From positions 1 to 64,000 of the forward strand of contig NZ_JBAKHX010000009.1 in the NCBI RefSeq assembly GCF_036906915.1: a stretch of 64,000 bases of DNA. The letters are read 5' to 3'. Positions 24,886 to 33,899 of this stretch are shown here, in pieces (within the stretch, counting starts at the first letter, position 1; each line of letters begins with the position of its first letter). The notes beneath the pieces are model-generated. The model searched no databases. It had not been told where the DNA came from and was given only the letters and a program-made list of their open reading frames with translations. Position numbers and translations under genes: made by a program. The DNA is from Phytohabitans sp036906915 (GTDB taxonomy: Bacteria; Actinomycetota; Actinomycetes; Mycobacteriales; Micromonosporaceae).

Positions 24886-26558
24886 CCGCCCTGCTTCACC
24901 TGACCGGGGTCGGCCGCCGCTTCGGCGGACTTGAGGCGCTGCGCGACGTGGCACTGGAGGTCGAGGCCGGCACCCGGCACGCCGTTATCGGACCCAACGG
25001 CGCCGGCAAAACCACCCTGCTCAACCTCATCGCTGGGGCGCTGCCCCCAACCGGCGGCACGGTGCTGTTCGACGGGCACGACATCACCGGGCTGTCCATG
25101 CCGGCACGCGCCCGGCGGGGGATCAGCCGCACCTGGCAGCATCCGGCGATCTTTCCGCGCCTGACCGTCTACGCGAACCTCGACCTCGCCCTACGCGCAC
25201 CCGAGACGGGCGTGAACCGGTCCGACCGCAGGGGTCGTAGAGGCCAGTTGGGCACGCTCCTGGAACACGCCGGGCTCGCTGGTGACGTTGGCACCCGGGC
25301 GGGCGCGCTGCCCTACGGGCGCAAACGCCGCCTGGAACTGGCCATGGCGTTGGCGCAACGGCCCCGGCTGCTGCTGCTCGACGAACCCTCCGCCGGCCTG
25401 GACCCGATCGAGATCACCCATCTGATCGAGCAGATCCTCGCCCTACCCGCCGCCGTCACCGTGCTGCTGGTCGACCACAACCTCGACCTGATCTGGTCAC
25501 TGGCGCACACGGTGACCGTGCTGCACCACGGCCGCCTGCTCACCACCGGTTCCATCGACGCGGTCCGCACCGACCCCAAGGTGCAAAGCGCCTACCTGAC
25601 CGGCACGAGCCCACAGAACCCCCGGGTGGGACGCCGACGATCCGTCCCATCCCACCCCGGCGCCGACATCTCCAACCACCCGCGCCAAGCCGCAGCCGAG
25701 CAGCCCGAGCAGCCGGTTGTGCTGCGGGTCCGCGACCTGCGCGCCGGCTACCACGGCGCACCTGTCCTGCTGGGCGTCGATCTGGACGTGCGGCAAGGGG
25801 AGGCGTTAGCTGTGCTCGGCCGCAACGGCGCTGGCAAAACCACCCTGCTGGCCACCCTCGCCGGGCTGGTGCCACCTTATGCGGCCAGCCGCGTCGAACT
25901 CATTGGCCGTGTCCTGCCTCGTCGACCGCGGCCGCACCATCTCGCCCGTGCCGGCCTGGCCCTGGTACCACAGGGCCGACGCCTGTTCGGCCCGCTCACC
26001 GTCGCCGAGCACCTGCGCTGCGCCGCCGCCCTGTGCACCGCGCCGGCCACCCCGGGTGGCCGGTCATGGACCGTCGAGAAGGTCCTGGAACTGCTGCCCG
26101 CGCTCGCCACACGGATGCAGCACCGGGCCGACCGGCTGTCCGGCGGCGAACAGCAGATGCTCGCCATAGCGCGTGCGCTGCTGACCAACCCGCGGGTGCT
26201 TCTGCTCGACGAGCCGAGCGAGGGACTGGCGCCCTCGGTCATCGCACAACTCACCGACACCATCAGCACGCTCGTCGACGGCGGCCTGGCTGTGCTGATC
26301 GCTGAGCAAAATCTCGACCTCGCCACCGCGATCAGCGAACGGGTCCTCATCCTGAGTCAGGGCCGCATCGCCGTTGCTTGCCCCACGCACGAACTGTATG
26401 AGCCGGCACAGCGGGCCTGCCTACAACGCCTGCTCGGAGTAGCTGCGCCGACGACCGCCAGCCCTGCCCTCCGCTTGTCAGGCGAACCAGGCGACGTTGC
26501 GCCGCTCAACCCCGAAATGGCCCAGGACGCCGCGACCGGCGGGGATCCGGGGGAGTGA
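24882..26558 (+). CDS. Fused LivG-LivF ABC ATPase
   Basis: A 558-residue protein with two complete ABC domains in one chain. The LivG half has Walker A GPNGAGKTT (37-45), the family's variant signature LPYGRKRRLELAMAL and Walker B LLLLDEPSAGLDP. After a linker at about 245-275 comes the LivF half with Walker A GRNGAGKTT (about 313-321), LSGGEQQML and LLLDEPSEGLAP. LivG and LivF are normally separate polypeptides that heterodimerise; the fusion fixes 1:1 stoichiometry. The start overlaps the LivM stop. Confidence 0.95.
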   Translation: MTALLHLTGVGRRFGGLEALRDVALEVEAGTRHAVIGPNGAGKTTLLNLIAGALPPTGGTVLFDGHDITGLSMPARARRGISRTWQHPAIFPRLTVYANLDLALRAPETGVNRSDRRGRRGQLGTLLEHAGLAGDVGTRAGALPYGRKRRLELAMALAQRPRLLLLDEPSAGLDPIEITHLIEQILALPAAVTVLLVDHNLDLIWSLAHTVTVLHHGRLLTTGSIDAVRTDPKVQSAYLTGTSPQNPRVGRRRSVPSHPGADISNHPRQAAAEQPEQPVVLRVRDLRAGYHGAPVLLGVDLDVRQGEALAVLGRNGAGKTTLLATLAGLVPPYAASRVELIGRVLPRRPRPHHLARAGLALVPQGRRLFGPLTVAEHLRCAAALCTAPATPGGRSWTVEKVLELLPALATRMQHRADRLSGGEQQMLAIARALLTNPRVLLLDEPSEGLAPSVIAQLTDTISTLVDGGLAVLIAEQNLDLATAISERVLILSQGRIAVACPTHELYEPAQRACLQRLLGVAAPTTASPALRLSGEPGDVAPLNPEMAQDAATGGDPGE

Positions 26559-27214
26559 TGTCGCGGATGACGACGATGACCGGCAGGCATGAAGGCGCCG
26601 CACCGACGGCAGCGCCCTCGGCGGAAACCGCGCGTGTACCGGGCGAAGCAGCCATGGTGCTGACCGCCGCCTACCAGCGGACCCGGCTCGGCGCATGGCT
26701 GGTGCCCTCCGGCGGTGAGCGCCGCGCGACGCTGGAGGGTTGGGCGGCACTCGTGCTCGAGGACGCCGCCACCCGTGGCGTCGTGGACGCGACCCGTGAC
26801 CGGCACGCAGTCGCGGTGTGGCTTCCCGGCCCGCCCGAGCCGCCGACGGCCTGGTGGGCCGAGCTAGCCGCGGCAACCGGTCGCCACAGCGAGCGCTTCG
26901 AAGCGTTCCACCGGGCGCTATTGAGCCTGGCGCCGCCACCTGAGCGACACCACCAGTTGATGCACATCTGCGTCCACCCTCGCCACCGCGGGCACGGCCG
27001 CGCTACCACCCTGCTGGGCCACCGGCTTAGGGAACTCGACCGGCAACGCCTTACCGCCTACGCCGTAGCAACCAGCCCAGCGCTAGTGAAGTGGCTGACC
27101 CGACACCGCTTCCTGGCCCACGGCCCACCGGCAACCCCTCTCGACAAAGGGCCCGTCCTGCGGCCGATGGTCCGCGAACCCAACCGGCACCTACACCACC
27201 GGCCCGACCGGTAA
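26558..27214 (+). CDS. GNAT-family acetyltransferase
   Basis: A 218-residue protein with the GNAT acetyl-CoA motif in MHICVHPRHRGHGRATTLLG (R/QxxGxG/A as RHRGHGRA). It starts at ATG 26558, overlapping the ATPase stop by one base (GTG 26555 and ATG 26567 are alternatives). The N-terminal 35 residues are low-complexity. As last gene of the conservon/transporter operon it probably acetylates the imported compound or a related target. A strong hairpin follows at 27277. Confidence 0.88.
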   Translation: MSRMTTMTGRHEGAAPTAAPSAETARVPGEAAMVLTAAYQRTRLGAWLVPSGGERRATLEGWAALVLEDAATRGVVDATRDRHAVAVWLPGPPEPPTAWWAELAAATGRHSERFEAFHRALLSLAPPPERHHQLMHICVHPRHRGHGRATTLLGHRLRELDRQRLTAYAVATSPALVKWLTRHRFLAHGPPATPLDKGPVLRPMVREPNRHLHHRPDR

Positions 27215-27276
27215 CAGCCTCGGTGTCTGCGCGAGTGCGGGACGAACGTCCCGGACAAACGCTGCGGCGCCACGAA

Positions 27277-27314
27277 GGCGGGGAGGTCCTTTGTGGCTGC
27301 AGGACCTCCCCGCC
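27277..27314 (+). terminator. Strong GC hairpin after the transporter operon
   Basis: Fourteen-bp perfect arms (left GGCGGGGAGGTCCT) with a 10-nt loop lie 63 bp past the acetyltransferase stop. It is probably a terminator, although no T-run follows. Confidence 0.7.
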
Positions 27315-27351
27315 CACCCCTCGACCAGACCGATTCCCTCCAGTAGGAGCA

Positions 27352-27714
27352 ATGATGACCGGCAGCATCCAAAGCGCACCGCGACACCGGTGGCGGTGGA
27401 CGCGAGGTGCGCTCATCACCAGCCGGCTGTCAACACGGTGCGGCGCCCACCGGGCGGCGCTCATGACCACCATCCCGGGAATCCGCGGCCTGGGCTCCAC
27501 TCGTTGGGCCACGGTTCCCATGCCGTCCGCGGTGGGCTCGCCACCCACTCGGATGGCCGCCGGAGGGCCGGACCACCCACCCAGCCCCCGTGGATCGCGG
27601 CTGGTCCGGCCCTCCGGCCCACTTGGACGTTCCCCCAGCGCGTCCGCTCCCGCCAGCTGGGGCCGGCGCCGGTCCGCTGTTGCAGCCCAACCCTGGTCCG
27701 CCGCTTCGCCCTAG
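27352..27714 (+). CDS. Doubtful 120-residue ORF
   Basis: An ATG with a good ribosome-binding site (GTAGGAGCA) opens a 120-residue frame rich in Arg, Ser, Pro and Gly (MMTGSIQSAPRHRWRW at the start), with no recognisable domain. It spans the perfect 17-bp inverted repeat at 27559-27618, which is unusual inside a real gene. It may be a degenerated gene or chance. Nothing else coding is evident in 27215-27887. Confidence 0.25.
   Translation: MMTGSIQSAPRHRWRWTRGALITSRLSTRCGAHRAALMTTIPGIRGLGSTRWATVPMPSAVGSPPTRMAAGGPDHPPSPRGSRLVRPSGPLGRSPSASAPASWGRRRSAVAAQPWSAASP
27559..27618. repeat. 17-bp inverted repeat with 26-nt loop
   Basis: GCCGGAGGGCCGGACCA (27559-27575) is matched perfectly by its complement at 27602-27618. 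It is the middle of three strong hairpins in the 670-bp spacer between the acetyltransferase and the next gene. Confidence 0.85.
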
Positions 27715-27724
27715 GCCAACGACC

Positions 27725-27739
27725 GATGCCGGCGGCATC
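27725..27739. repeat. GATGCCGGCGGCATC element, copy 1
   Basis: A 15-bp interrupted palindrome (GATGCC-GGC-GGCATC) that recurs exactly at 30942, 35844 and 42366. This copy is intergenic. Confidence 0.7.
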
Positions 27740-27821
27740 ACCCCAAGCACAACACACACCGAAGCGCCTGCGCGAGCACGGACCGATCCACATCCCGTGT
27801 GGACGCTGCGGTGCGCCCCCA

Positions 27822-27856
27822 GGCGGGGAGGGCCGTGGCCTGCGGCCCTCCCCGCC
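27822..27856 (+). terminator. GC hairpin 32 bp upstream of a start codon
   Basis: Perfect 14-bp arms (GGCGGGGAGGGCCG and its complement) with a 7-nt loop sit just before the gene at 27888. The arm sequence is closely related to the hairpin at 27277. It could be a terminator of leftover upstream transcription or a 5' leader hairpin that controls the downstream gene. Confidence 0.65.
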
Positions 27857-27887
27857 AACCCCCAAGCCCCTTCCCGCATGGAGTGCC

Positions 27888-28730
27888 GTGAACAACACCG
27901 CAAGCCCCGAGCGGCGCCGGTCTCGGACGATCCGCCCCGTCCTTCTCGTCATGCCGGCGCTTGTCGTAGTCGTCGCGACGAGCGCGTTGGTCTGGCTACG
28001 CCACGGCGAGGTCAGCCCGACACCGGTGTCCGTTTCGAGCCCCAGCAGTTCGGCGCCGACCGCCTCGGCGTCGCCGGCGTATCGGGTGCCATGTCTCGGG
28101 GCGCTGGCCGAGCGGGTTGCTGGCGGCACGGACTCGCCATCGCAGGGTCGGTACCTCTATTTGCGGATGCGTCACCTGGCCGATCAGGACGGTGGACGAC
28201 TGATGGCCAGCGACGAAGAGCAGTGGCGGGCCGACGATCGCTCGGGCCGGCTGGTGCGGAAGCCGGTGCCGGGGAACCCGTCGCTGCCGGCCGCCCGAGT
28301 CGACTACGGCCCCGGCGGGATGCACGGTGGGCTTGCCGATCCGACGGTGACCGATTTGCCGGCCTTGGCCGCCCAGCTCTCGAGGTCCCGTCCCCCCGTG
28401 CACCGTCCCGAGTGGTTGCTCCGCGCGGTGGTGGACGTCTATCAGGCGCAGTGGCCGCAGCGACCTACTCGGGTCGCGATGCTGCGGCTGCTCGCGCAGA
28501 CGCACGGGCTGCGCTGCGAGCGGTCGAGCAACGTGGGCGTGCCGACGGTCGTGGTGTCGATGCGCAGCGAGGACGGCCGGACCCAAGACCGGTTGGTGAT
28601 CGACGCGAGCAACGCCGGCCCGGTCGCCTATCGGGTGACCTGGGTCCGCACGCCCCCAGGCGCGGTGCGGCAGGAAGTGACCTGGCTCGCGCACGGACGC
28701 GTCGACGAGATCGGCGCGGTTCCCTCTTGA
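27888..28730 (+). CDS. Membrane-anchored CU044_5270-like protein
   Basis: A 280-residue protein starting at GTG 27888 with ATGGAGTGCC upstream. It has a transmembrane anchor at about 18-38, a Ser/Pro/Thr linker, then an exported domain with the pattern GRYLYLRMRHLADQD. The arrangement (anchor, 'YxY' strand, VYQAQWPQRPTRVAMLRLLAQ helix, DRLVIDASNAGPV strand) resembles CU044_5270-type proteins of unknown function in actinomycetes. The next gene is a paralogue. Confidence 0.75.
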   Translation: MNNTASPERRRSRTIRPVLLVMPALVVVVATSALVWLRHGEVSPTPVSVSSPSSSAPTASASPAYRVPCLGALAERVAGGTDSPSQGRYLYLRMRHLADQDGGRLMASDEEQWRADDRSGRLVRKPVPGNPSLPAARVDYGPGGMHGGLADPTVTDLPALAAQLSRSRPPVHRPEWLLRAVVDVYQAQWPQRPTRVAMLRLLAQTHGLRCERSSNVGVPTVVVSMRSEDGRTQDRLVIDASNAGPVAYRVTWVRTPPGAVRQEVTWLAHGRVDEIGAVPS

Positions 28731-28784
28731 TCCGCTCGGCCGTTGCGGAGCTCGGCAGACGCACCCACTGGACGGAGATCATAA

Positions 28785-29768
28785 ATGAGCATCCATATAC
28801 CGCCACCCGCGCCGCCTGACCGCCGCTCGAACCGGACGATCTGGATAGGCGTCGGTCTGGGCGCCGTGGTGGTCACCTTGTCCCTGGTCGCGATCCTGAT
28901 CCTTGCCCAGGGATGCACCGACCACTGCCGCTCTGCCTCGCCGCGGCAGCCAGCAACGACGGTGACCGCGCCCGGCGCCCCGTCGACGACCACCGATGGT
29001 CCGGTGCGCACCGGGACACAGGCGCAGGATGAGCTTCGACGGCTCGCCGATGAGCTGCGGCCGTCACAGTCGGACGCCACGCAGGGCCCGTACGCGTACA
29101 CGGAAGTCTGGCAGTGGGCCCACGGTCCCGACCCGGACGACCCCGCCCGCTGGCGGCCGATGGTCACCCGGCAGCAGCGATGGCGCGACGCGATCGGTGC
29201 CGGCCGTGAGGTCAGGTGGGATCACACGGGCGGTGGTTGCCGGCAAGACGACGGCGACGTTCGGTGGAGCAGCGGCATGCCCGGACTACTCCCGCCCGGG
29301 CAGGAGCCGGCCCGCGACGCCGACGGGCTACGCCGCCAACTCGGCACCCCGGACGGCTTCCGCCCCGGAACTGCGGTGTCCGCGATCGCCATGATGGCCG
29401 ACGCCTCCTATCCGGACCTGCAAGCGCGGGCGGCGACCCTTCGGCTGCTGGCGTCGTTGCCCGGCATCGAACTCCAGAACGGTGCCGACCCGCTGGGCCG
29501 GCGCGGCGTGCAGGTCACCGTAGCCGAGCGGGACACCGTCGGCGGCCTGTTGGGCTTCAGCATGCTGTTCGACGCCTCCGGGCACCTGTTGGTGTTCGAG
29601 CGGACCGTCGTCGAGCCGCCGGCCACGCCGGAGCCCGGCTACGTGGAGAACGTGGTGGGCTACCGCCTCTACACCGCGGCCCAGCGCACCCGCTCCGTCG
29701 ATAGTCCGCCGGCCGGCTGTGAGCACAACTCGGTGCCGCCGGGAACCGCCCACGTCGGAGGCCGGTGA
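28785..29768 (+). CDS. Membrane-anchored CU044_5270-like protein, second copy
   Basis: A 327-residue single-pass membrane protein: Pro-rich N-terminus, transmembrane helix at about 19-42, Thr/Pro linker and an exported domain matching the previous gene in layout (GPYAYTEVWQW, LQARAATLRLLASLPGIEL, LGFSMLFDASGHLLVFERT). The two probably arose by duplication. Its stop overlaps the next GTG start, so they form one operon. Function unknown; a cell-envelope sensor or carrier is possible. Confidence 0.78.
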   Translation: MSIHIPPPAPPDRRSNRTIWIGVGLGAVVVTLSLVAILILAQGCTDHCRSASPRQPATTVTAPGAPSTTTDGPVRTGTQAQDELRRLADELRPSQSDATQGPYAYTEVWQWAHGPDPDDPARWRPMVTRQQRWRDAIGAGREVRWDHTGGGCRQDDGDVRWSSGMPGLLPPGQEPARDADGLRRQLGTPDGFRPGTAVSAIAMMADASYPDLQARAATLRLLASLPGIELQNGADPLGRRGVQVTVAERDTVGGLLGFSMLFDASGHLLVFERTVVEPPATPEPGYVENVVGYRLYTAAQRTRSVDSPPAGCEHNSVPPGTAHVGGR

Positions 29769-30886
29769 CGGTGGACAGCGTTACCCTGCCCGCATCCGGC
29801 CCACCGGCCCAGCCGACCGCCACTGCGGCCATCTGGGAGGTCCTGACTCCAGGCAAATGGTGGCCACTGCTGGTCGAACGGGCCGCCAGCTGCGCCCTGA
29901 TCCTGTGCGCTGCGACCAGCCTGGTGATTTGGGCCGAACCCGCGAGCGGGCCGGTCGACCTGGCGCGGCCCCTGATGATCGGCGCCTGTATCGCGGTGCT
30001 GACCGCAGTCATGGGGCTTCGGTGGCGGCCCTTGTGGTCTCGGCGCCAGGTCCACCTAACCCGCGCCGGGATCGAAGTCGACGGCGGCCTGACACCGTGG
30101 AGTCAGATCGCCGCCATCGACGTCGTCGCCGCACCCGGCGGCGGCCGGTACCTGGACATGCGGCTGCACCACGGTCGCAGCGTGCGCCTGTGGAGCCTGA
30201 CCGGCACCTATCCACTACCGGACCGCGCCTTGACCGCCAACACCGCCAAGCTCGCGGCCGTGGCCGCCACATACCAGCCGAGCGTGACGATCCGCTCCCG
30301 TCACCGCGCCTTCGTATTCAGCGCGTTGGCAGCGCTGCTGGTCATCGCCGGAGGGTCCAACCGAATCGTCGAGCGAGGGCTGATCGGCCCGTGGACGCAC
30401 ACCGTCCCGGCGGCCACCACCGCCTGCCAGGTGCTCGATAGCGTCGCGTTGCACCATGGCCCTTGGTGGCTCGGCCACCACACCGTCACCGCCGGCCGTG
30501 ACACCTACGGCACCGGGACCTCCTGCACGTGGGACACGACCCGCGCTCCGACACCTGGGGGACAGGGCACGCCAACGCTGACACGGATGACGCTGCGGAC
30601 CACCGTGCACGGCTGGCGCCAGCTGCGCAGCCCGGTCGCAGCGGCTGGCCGCGCCCACGCGATCCACCTCGGCAACATGCCCTGGGCAAGGCCGCTGCCA
30701 TACATGCCGGGATCCGATGTGGTCATTGTCCTGGGCCGCGACTCGATCGCCGTGTACGGCCAGCGCGCCAACGTCTCGTTCAGCGTCAGTGTCGACTGCA
30801 ACGCACACCTGACCGGGTGCCCACCGATCGCCGAGTTCTACGCCACCGGCATCGCGTACTGGGCCCTGCTGGGAATCGGCGCATGA
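29765..30886 (+). CDS. Integral membrane protein, unknown
   Basis: A 373-residue protein starting at GTG 29765, overlapping the previous stop. It has two transmembrane helices at about 40-80, a PH-like segment (VHLTRAGIEVDGGLTPWSQI), another transmembrane helix around 180-200 and an extracellular C-terminal domain with several Cys residues. The PH-like part resembles the membrane protein at 49363. Function unknown; it belongs to the envelope-protein operon. Confidence 0.75.
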   Translation: MTVDSVTLPASGPPAQPTATAAIWEVLTPGKWWPLLVERAASCALILCAATSLVIWAEPASGPVDLARPLMIGACIAVLTAVMGLRWRPLWSRRQVHLTRAGIEVDGGLTPWSQIAAIDVVAAPGGGRYLDMRLHHGRSVRLWSLTGTYPLPDRALTANTAKLAAVAATYQPSVTIRSRHRAFVFSALAALLVIAGGSNRIVERGLIGPWTHTVPAATTACQVLDSVALHHGPWWLGHHTVTAGRDTYGTGTSCTWDTTRAPTPGGQGTPTLTRMTLRTTVHGWRQLRSPVAAAGRAHAIHLGNMPWARPLPYMPGSDVVIVLGRDSIAVYGQRANVSFSVSVDCNAHLTGCPPIAEFYATGIAYWALLGIGA

Positions 30887-31017
30887 CCCGACAGCACCAC
30901 ACCGAATTCATCCACCGACGGCAGACCGCCTGCCGCTGGCTGATGCCGGCGGCATCAGCTGCGACAGGGGCGGCCCAAAAGCCCGTCTGGCGCGAACCGC
31001 ACCAGACCCACCGGTAA
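30883..31017 (+). CDS. Possible 44-residue small protein
   Basis: A short frame starts at ATG 30883 overlapping the previous stop (ATGA), the usual coupling pattern here, and ends 18 bp before the subtilisin gene. It is basic, contains the GATGCC...GGCATC element, and has no recognisable motif. The overlap favours translation; the composition does not. Confidence 0.35.
   Translation: MTRQHHTEFIHRRQTACRWLMPAASAATGAAQKPVWREPHQTHR
30942..30956. repeat. GATGCCGGCGGCATC element, copy 2
   Basis: Exact copy of the 15-bp interrupted palindrome; here the symmetry extends outward to GCTGATGCC...GGCATCAGC. It lies inside the possible small ORF. Confidence 0.7.
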
Positions 31018-31034
31018 CAGAAGAGGAGAAATAC

Positions 31035-32813
31035 GTGGGCATCAAAGCCCAAGCGAGGTCCCTCGCCGGAGCCAAGTCCCGACCCAAGCAGGCCATGCTG
31101 GCGGTGACGATCGGTGCGCTCGGCGTTGCCGCCTTCACGGTCCCGCTACCCGGCGCGGCCGCCGCACCGGCGGTAGCAAGCTCCGAACACCTGGTGGTCT
31201 ACCGGACCGGGGTGAGCCGGGACGCAGCCCACGCGGCGATACGGGCCGCGGGCGGCACGGTGGTCGAGGAAATCGGCGCGGTCGGTGTGGCCACCGTCCG
31301 CACCACCGACCCCGAGTTCGTCGAGAAGGCCTCCGGCCAGGCGGCCATCTTCGGCACCACCGAGGCCAGCTCGGTGATCGGTCAGGGTGAGCAGCGTAAG
31401 CGCCTGTTCGGCGGCGACGTCGCCCAGGACGCGAGCACCGGCACGGCCACCATCCGGCGTGCGAAGCCAGCCGGCGACGATCCGCTGGCCCCTGCCCAGT
31501 GGGGTAATCGGCTGATCGGCGCCACCGCCGCTGGCTCGTACGCGCACGAGCGGGGAAGCCGCGCCGTGCGGGTCGCGGTCATCGACACCGGGGTGGACGC
31601 CTCGCATCCCGATCTCGCCCCGGTCCTCAACCGGCGACTGAGCCGGAACTTCACCATCGACAACGAGGCCGGCATTGATGACGGCCCGTGCGAGGTGCCG
31701 TCCTGTGTCGACCCGCCAGATGTGGATCCGTTCGGCCACGGCACCCACGTGGCCGGCACGATCGCGGCAGCGCTCAACGGGATCGGCACCGCCGGTGTCG
31801 CACCGGGCGTCGACCTGATCTCTCTCCGAGCCGGCCAGGACTCCGGATACTTCCTGCTCCGCCCGTTCCTGCTGGCCATGGTGTACGCGGCCCTGAACGG
31901 TGTCGACGTGGTCAACCTGTCGATCTATCTGGACCCATGGCTGCGCAACTGCCGGACGAATCCGGCTGACTCGCCGGCGGAGCAGGCCGAGCAGCGCGCC
32001 AGGATCGAGGCGGTCCTGCGGGTCACCCAGTTCGCGCGCAGCCAGGGCGTCTCCATGGTCGCCGCCACCGGCAACGAATGGGTTGACCTCGGCAAGCCGC
32101 ACGCCGACGGGTCCAGTCCCAACTTCCCAGCCGGCGCCGCACGCGACCGGCAGATCGACCCGAACGACTGTCTGACGCTGCCGTCCGATGCGCCCGGCGT
32201 GCTGGACGTGTCGGCCGTCGGGCCGCCGAACGAGGACGGCGAATTCCGCAAGGCGTACTACTCCAACTGGGGTGAGCCGGTCGTCGTCGCCGCCCCCGGC
32301 GGCGACAGCCGAGAGTTCTTCGGCAAGCCGGGATACAACCGGCCCGAGAACCGGATCTTAGCTCCTTACCCGCTGGCCGTGGCGCGGGAGTGCGGTGAGG
32401 TCGACGCGGAAGGTGTACCGAACGGACTGACCACCTGCGGGCCTGTGCCCGGCTCCCAGCCACGCACGACGCCGCTGGTGCGCGACTGCGCTCCCAGCGC
32501 CAGCGGGGCATGTGGCCTGTACGCGTATGCCCAAGGCACGTCGATGGCCTCACCGTACGCGGCGGGCGTGATGGCGATCATCGTGGCGCAACGCGGCCAT
32601 CGCGACCGGCTCCATGGCGGGGTCACGATGAACCCGGACCAGGTCGAGCGGCTCCTGCGCGAGACCGCGACTCCCGTCGCCTGCCCGGACAGCAACCCGT
32701 ACGTCTACCCCCACGCACCCGAGGTCTACGACGCGGTATGCGAGGCGACGACGCACGGCAACGGGTTCTTCGGCGCCGGGCTGGTGAGCGCGGACCGGGC
32801 GTCAACGCTCTAG
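31035..32813 (+). CDS. Secreted subtilisin-like S8 protease
   Basis: A 592-residue preproenzyme starting at GTG 31035 behind AAGAGGAGAA. It has a signal peptide to about residue 45 (ending PGAAAAPAVA), an inhibitor-I9-like prodomain at about 50-100 and the catalytic triad: Asp in VIDTGVD (about 184), His in GHGTHVAG (about 236) and Ser in GTSMASP (about 502). Six or more Cys residues suggest disulphides. It has no C-terminal transmembrane anchor, unlike mycosins. It may process proteins of the neighbouring envelope operon. Confidence 0.95.
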   Translation: MGIKAQARSLAGAKSRPKQAMLAVTIGALGVAAFTVPLPGAAAAPAVASSEHLVVYRTGVSRDAAHAAIRAAGGTVVEEIGAVGVATVRTTDPEFVEKASGQAAIFGTTEASSVIGQGEQRKRLFGGDVAQDASTGTATIRRAKPAGDDPLAPAQWGNRLIGATAAGSYAHERGSRAVRVAVIDTGVDASHPDLAPVLNRRLSRNFTIDNEAGIDDGPCEVPSCVDPPDVDPFGHGTHVAGTIAAALNGIGTAGVAPGVDLISLRAGQDSGYFLLRPFLLAMVYAALNGVDVVNLSIYLDPWLRNCRTNPADSPAEQAEQRARIEAVLRVTQFARSQGVSMVAATGNEWVDLGKPHADGSSPNFPAGAARDRQIDPNDCLTLPSDAPGVLDVSAVGPPNEDGEFRKAYYSNWGEPVVVAAPGGDSREFFGKPGYNRPENRILAPYPLAVARECGEVDAEGVPNGLTTCGPVPGSQPRTTPLVRDCAPSASGACGLYAYAQGTSMASPYAAGVMAIIVAQRGHRDRLHGGVTMNPDQVERLLRETATPVACPDSNPYVYPHAPEVYDAVCEATTHGNGFFGAGLVSADRASTL

Positions 32814-32989
32814 AAGCCCCGCCGTTACGACCCTCGGTGCCCGTCGCGGGAGTCACCACGAGCTCGTCCGATTCAAGGCCCTGCTCGAACCCGGTCAGAT
32901 ACGCCGGCACTGACCGGCGTCGATGACGGGTCGAGCCATAGCCCGCACCCATCGCTGGATCGGCGACGACCGGCCGCAACACCCCAATT

Positions 32990-33026
32990 CCCTGGTCCCG
33001 GCCACACCTCTCGGCCGGGACCAGGG
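32990..33026 (+). terminator. GC hairpin 22 bp upstream of a start codon
   Basis: Perfect 14-bp arms (CCCTGGTCCCGGCC and its complement) with a 9-nt loop. It sits between the subtilisin gene (stop 177 bp upstream) and the ribosome-binding site of the next gene, as the hairpin at 27822 does. Confidence 0.65.
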
Positions 33027-33047
33027 CCCCATGATCGAGGAAATACC

Positions 33048-33899
33048 ATGATCCGTTTCTGGACGTACCACCTGACGGACTCCGAGCTGACCGAGCGGGT
33101 CGTCCGCTACGCGGCTCCGGACGTCATCGCGGTGCAGGGTTTGCCCGGCCAAAGCCAGGACCGTGCTGAGGCGGCACTGCTACGCCTGGCGGACGCTACC
33201 GGGCTGGTGTGCCGGCTCGGGCGCGACCACACCGGCCCGGTCGCGGCCGTGCGCGGCGGCCATGACCTCGCGGTCGGGATCATGTGGCAGCGCGAAGTCT
33301 GGGCCGACCGGTTGGACATGCGTGTCTACACCGGCCCGGAATGGTGGCACGCGCTGCTGCTGGTGGAACTGCTCGTCGAGGATCGCTGGGTCTGGCACGG
33401 CAGCTACCACGCACCGCCGGCCGAAGGCGGCCGGCGCCGGCCCAACGAGGCGATCCAGGTCGTCACAGCCATGCAGCGCGCCTGTCCTGGGCTGATCGGC
33501 GGCGACTGGGACAACGAGTACCACTACCTCGATCGCCATGGTTTGTGGCTGGCCAATCCTTCGCCCGGCGCTGTCTTGCTCAACCCGCACGACGGCGTGG
33601 ACCGGGCGGCAGCGAGCATCCTGTGCGGCGGCCACCTGTACGACGCCGCGGTCAAGCTCGGCCCACGCCGGCCTGTCACCACCGGGCACTGGCCGGGGGC
33701 AGAGGACGGATACCGCGCCGCCGACTCGGTTATGGCCACGGCGGATGCCGTTGACGCCATCCGCGAGCGGCTAATCCTGCACACCGACGAGGCGCGCCGA
33801 GCGTCCGGTCACACGCCGACCGGCGTCCTCTACGACCCCAGGGCGATCCACACCGCCCCACCACACCACCAGCCATCCACGATCGACGTCGTCGCCTGA
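33048..33899 (+). CDS. Degenerate endonuclease/exonuclease/phosphatase-like protein
   Basis: A 283-residue protein with the layout of the EEP superfamily: an N-terminal strand then PDVIAVQGLPG (where ExxDVIxLQE is usual), WHGSYHAPPAEGGRRRPNE, IGGDWDNEYHYLD (in place of GDFN) and a C-terminal His-containing TGHWPG. Several catalytic positions deviate, so activity is uncertain. GAGGAA precedes the ATG. It overlaps the next gene by one base. Confidence 0.65.
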   Translation: MIRFWTYHLTDSELTERVVRYAAPDVIAVQGLPGQSQDRAEAALLRLADATGLVCRLGRDHTGPVAAVRGGHDLAVGIMWQREVWADRLDMRVYTGPEWWHALLLVELLVEDRWVWHGSYHAPPAEGGRRRPNEAIQVVTAMQRACPGLIGGDWDNEYHYLDRHGLWLANPSPGAVLLNPHDGVDRAAASILCGGHLYDAAVKLGPRRPVTTGHWPGAEDGYRAADSVMATADAVDAIRERLILHTDEARRASGHTPTGVLYDPRAIHTAPPHHQPSTIDVVA

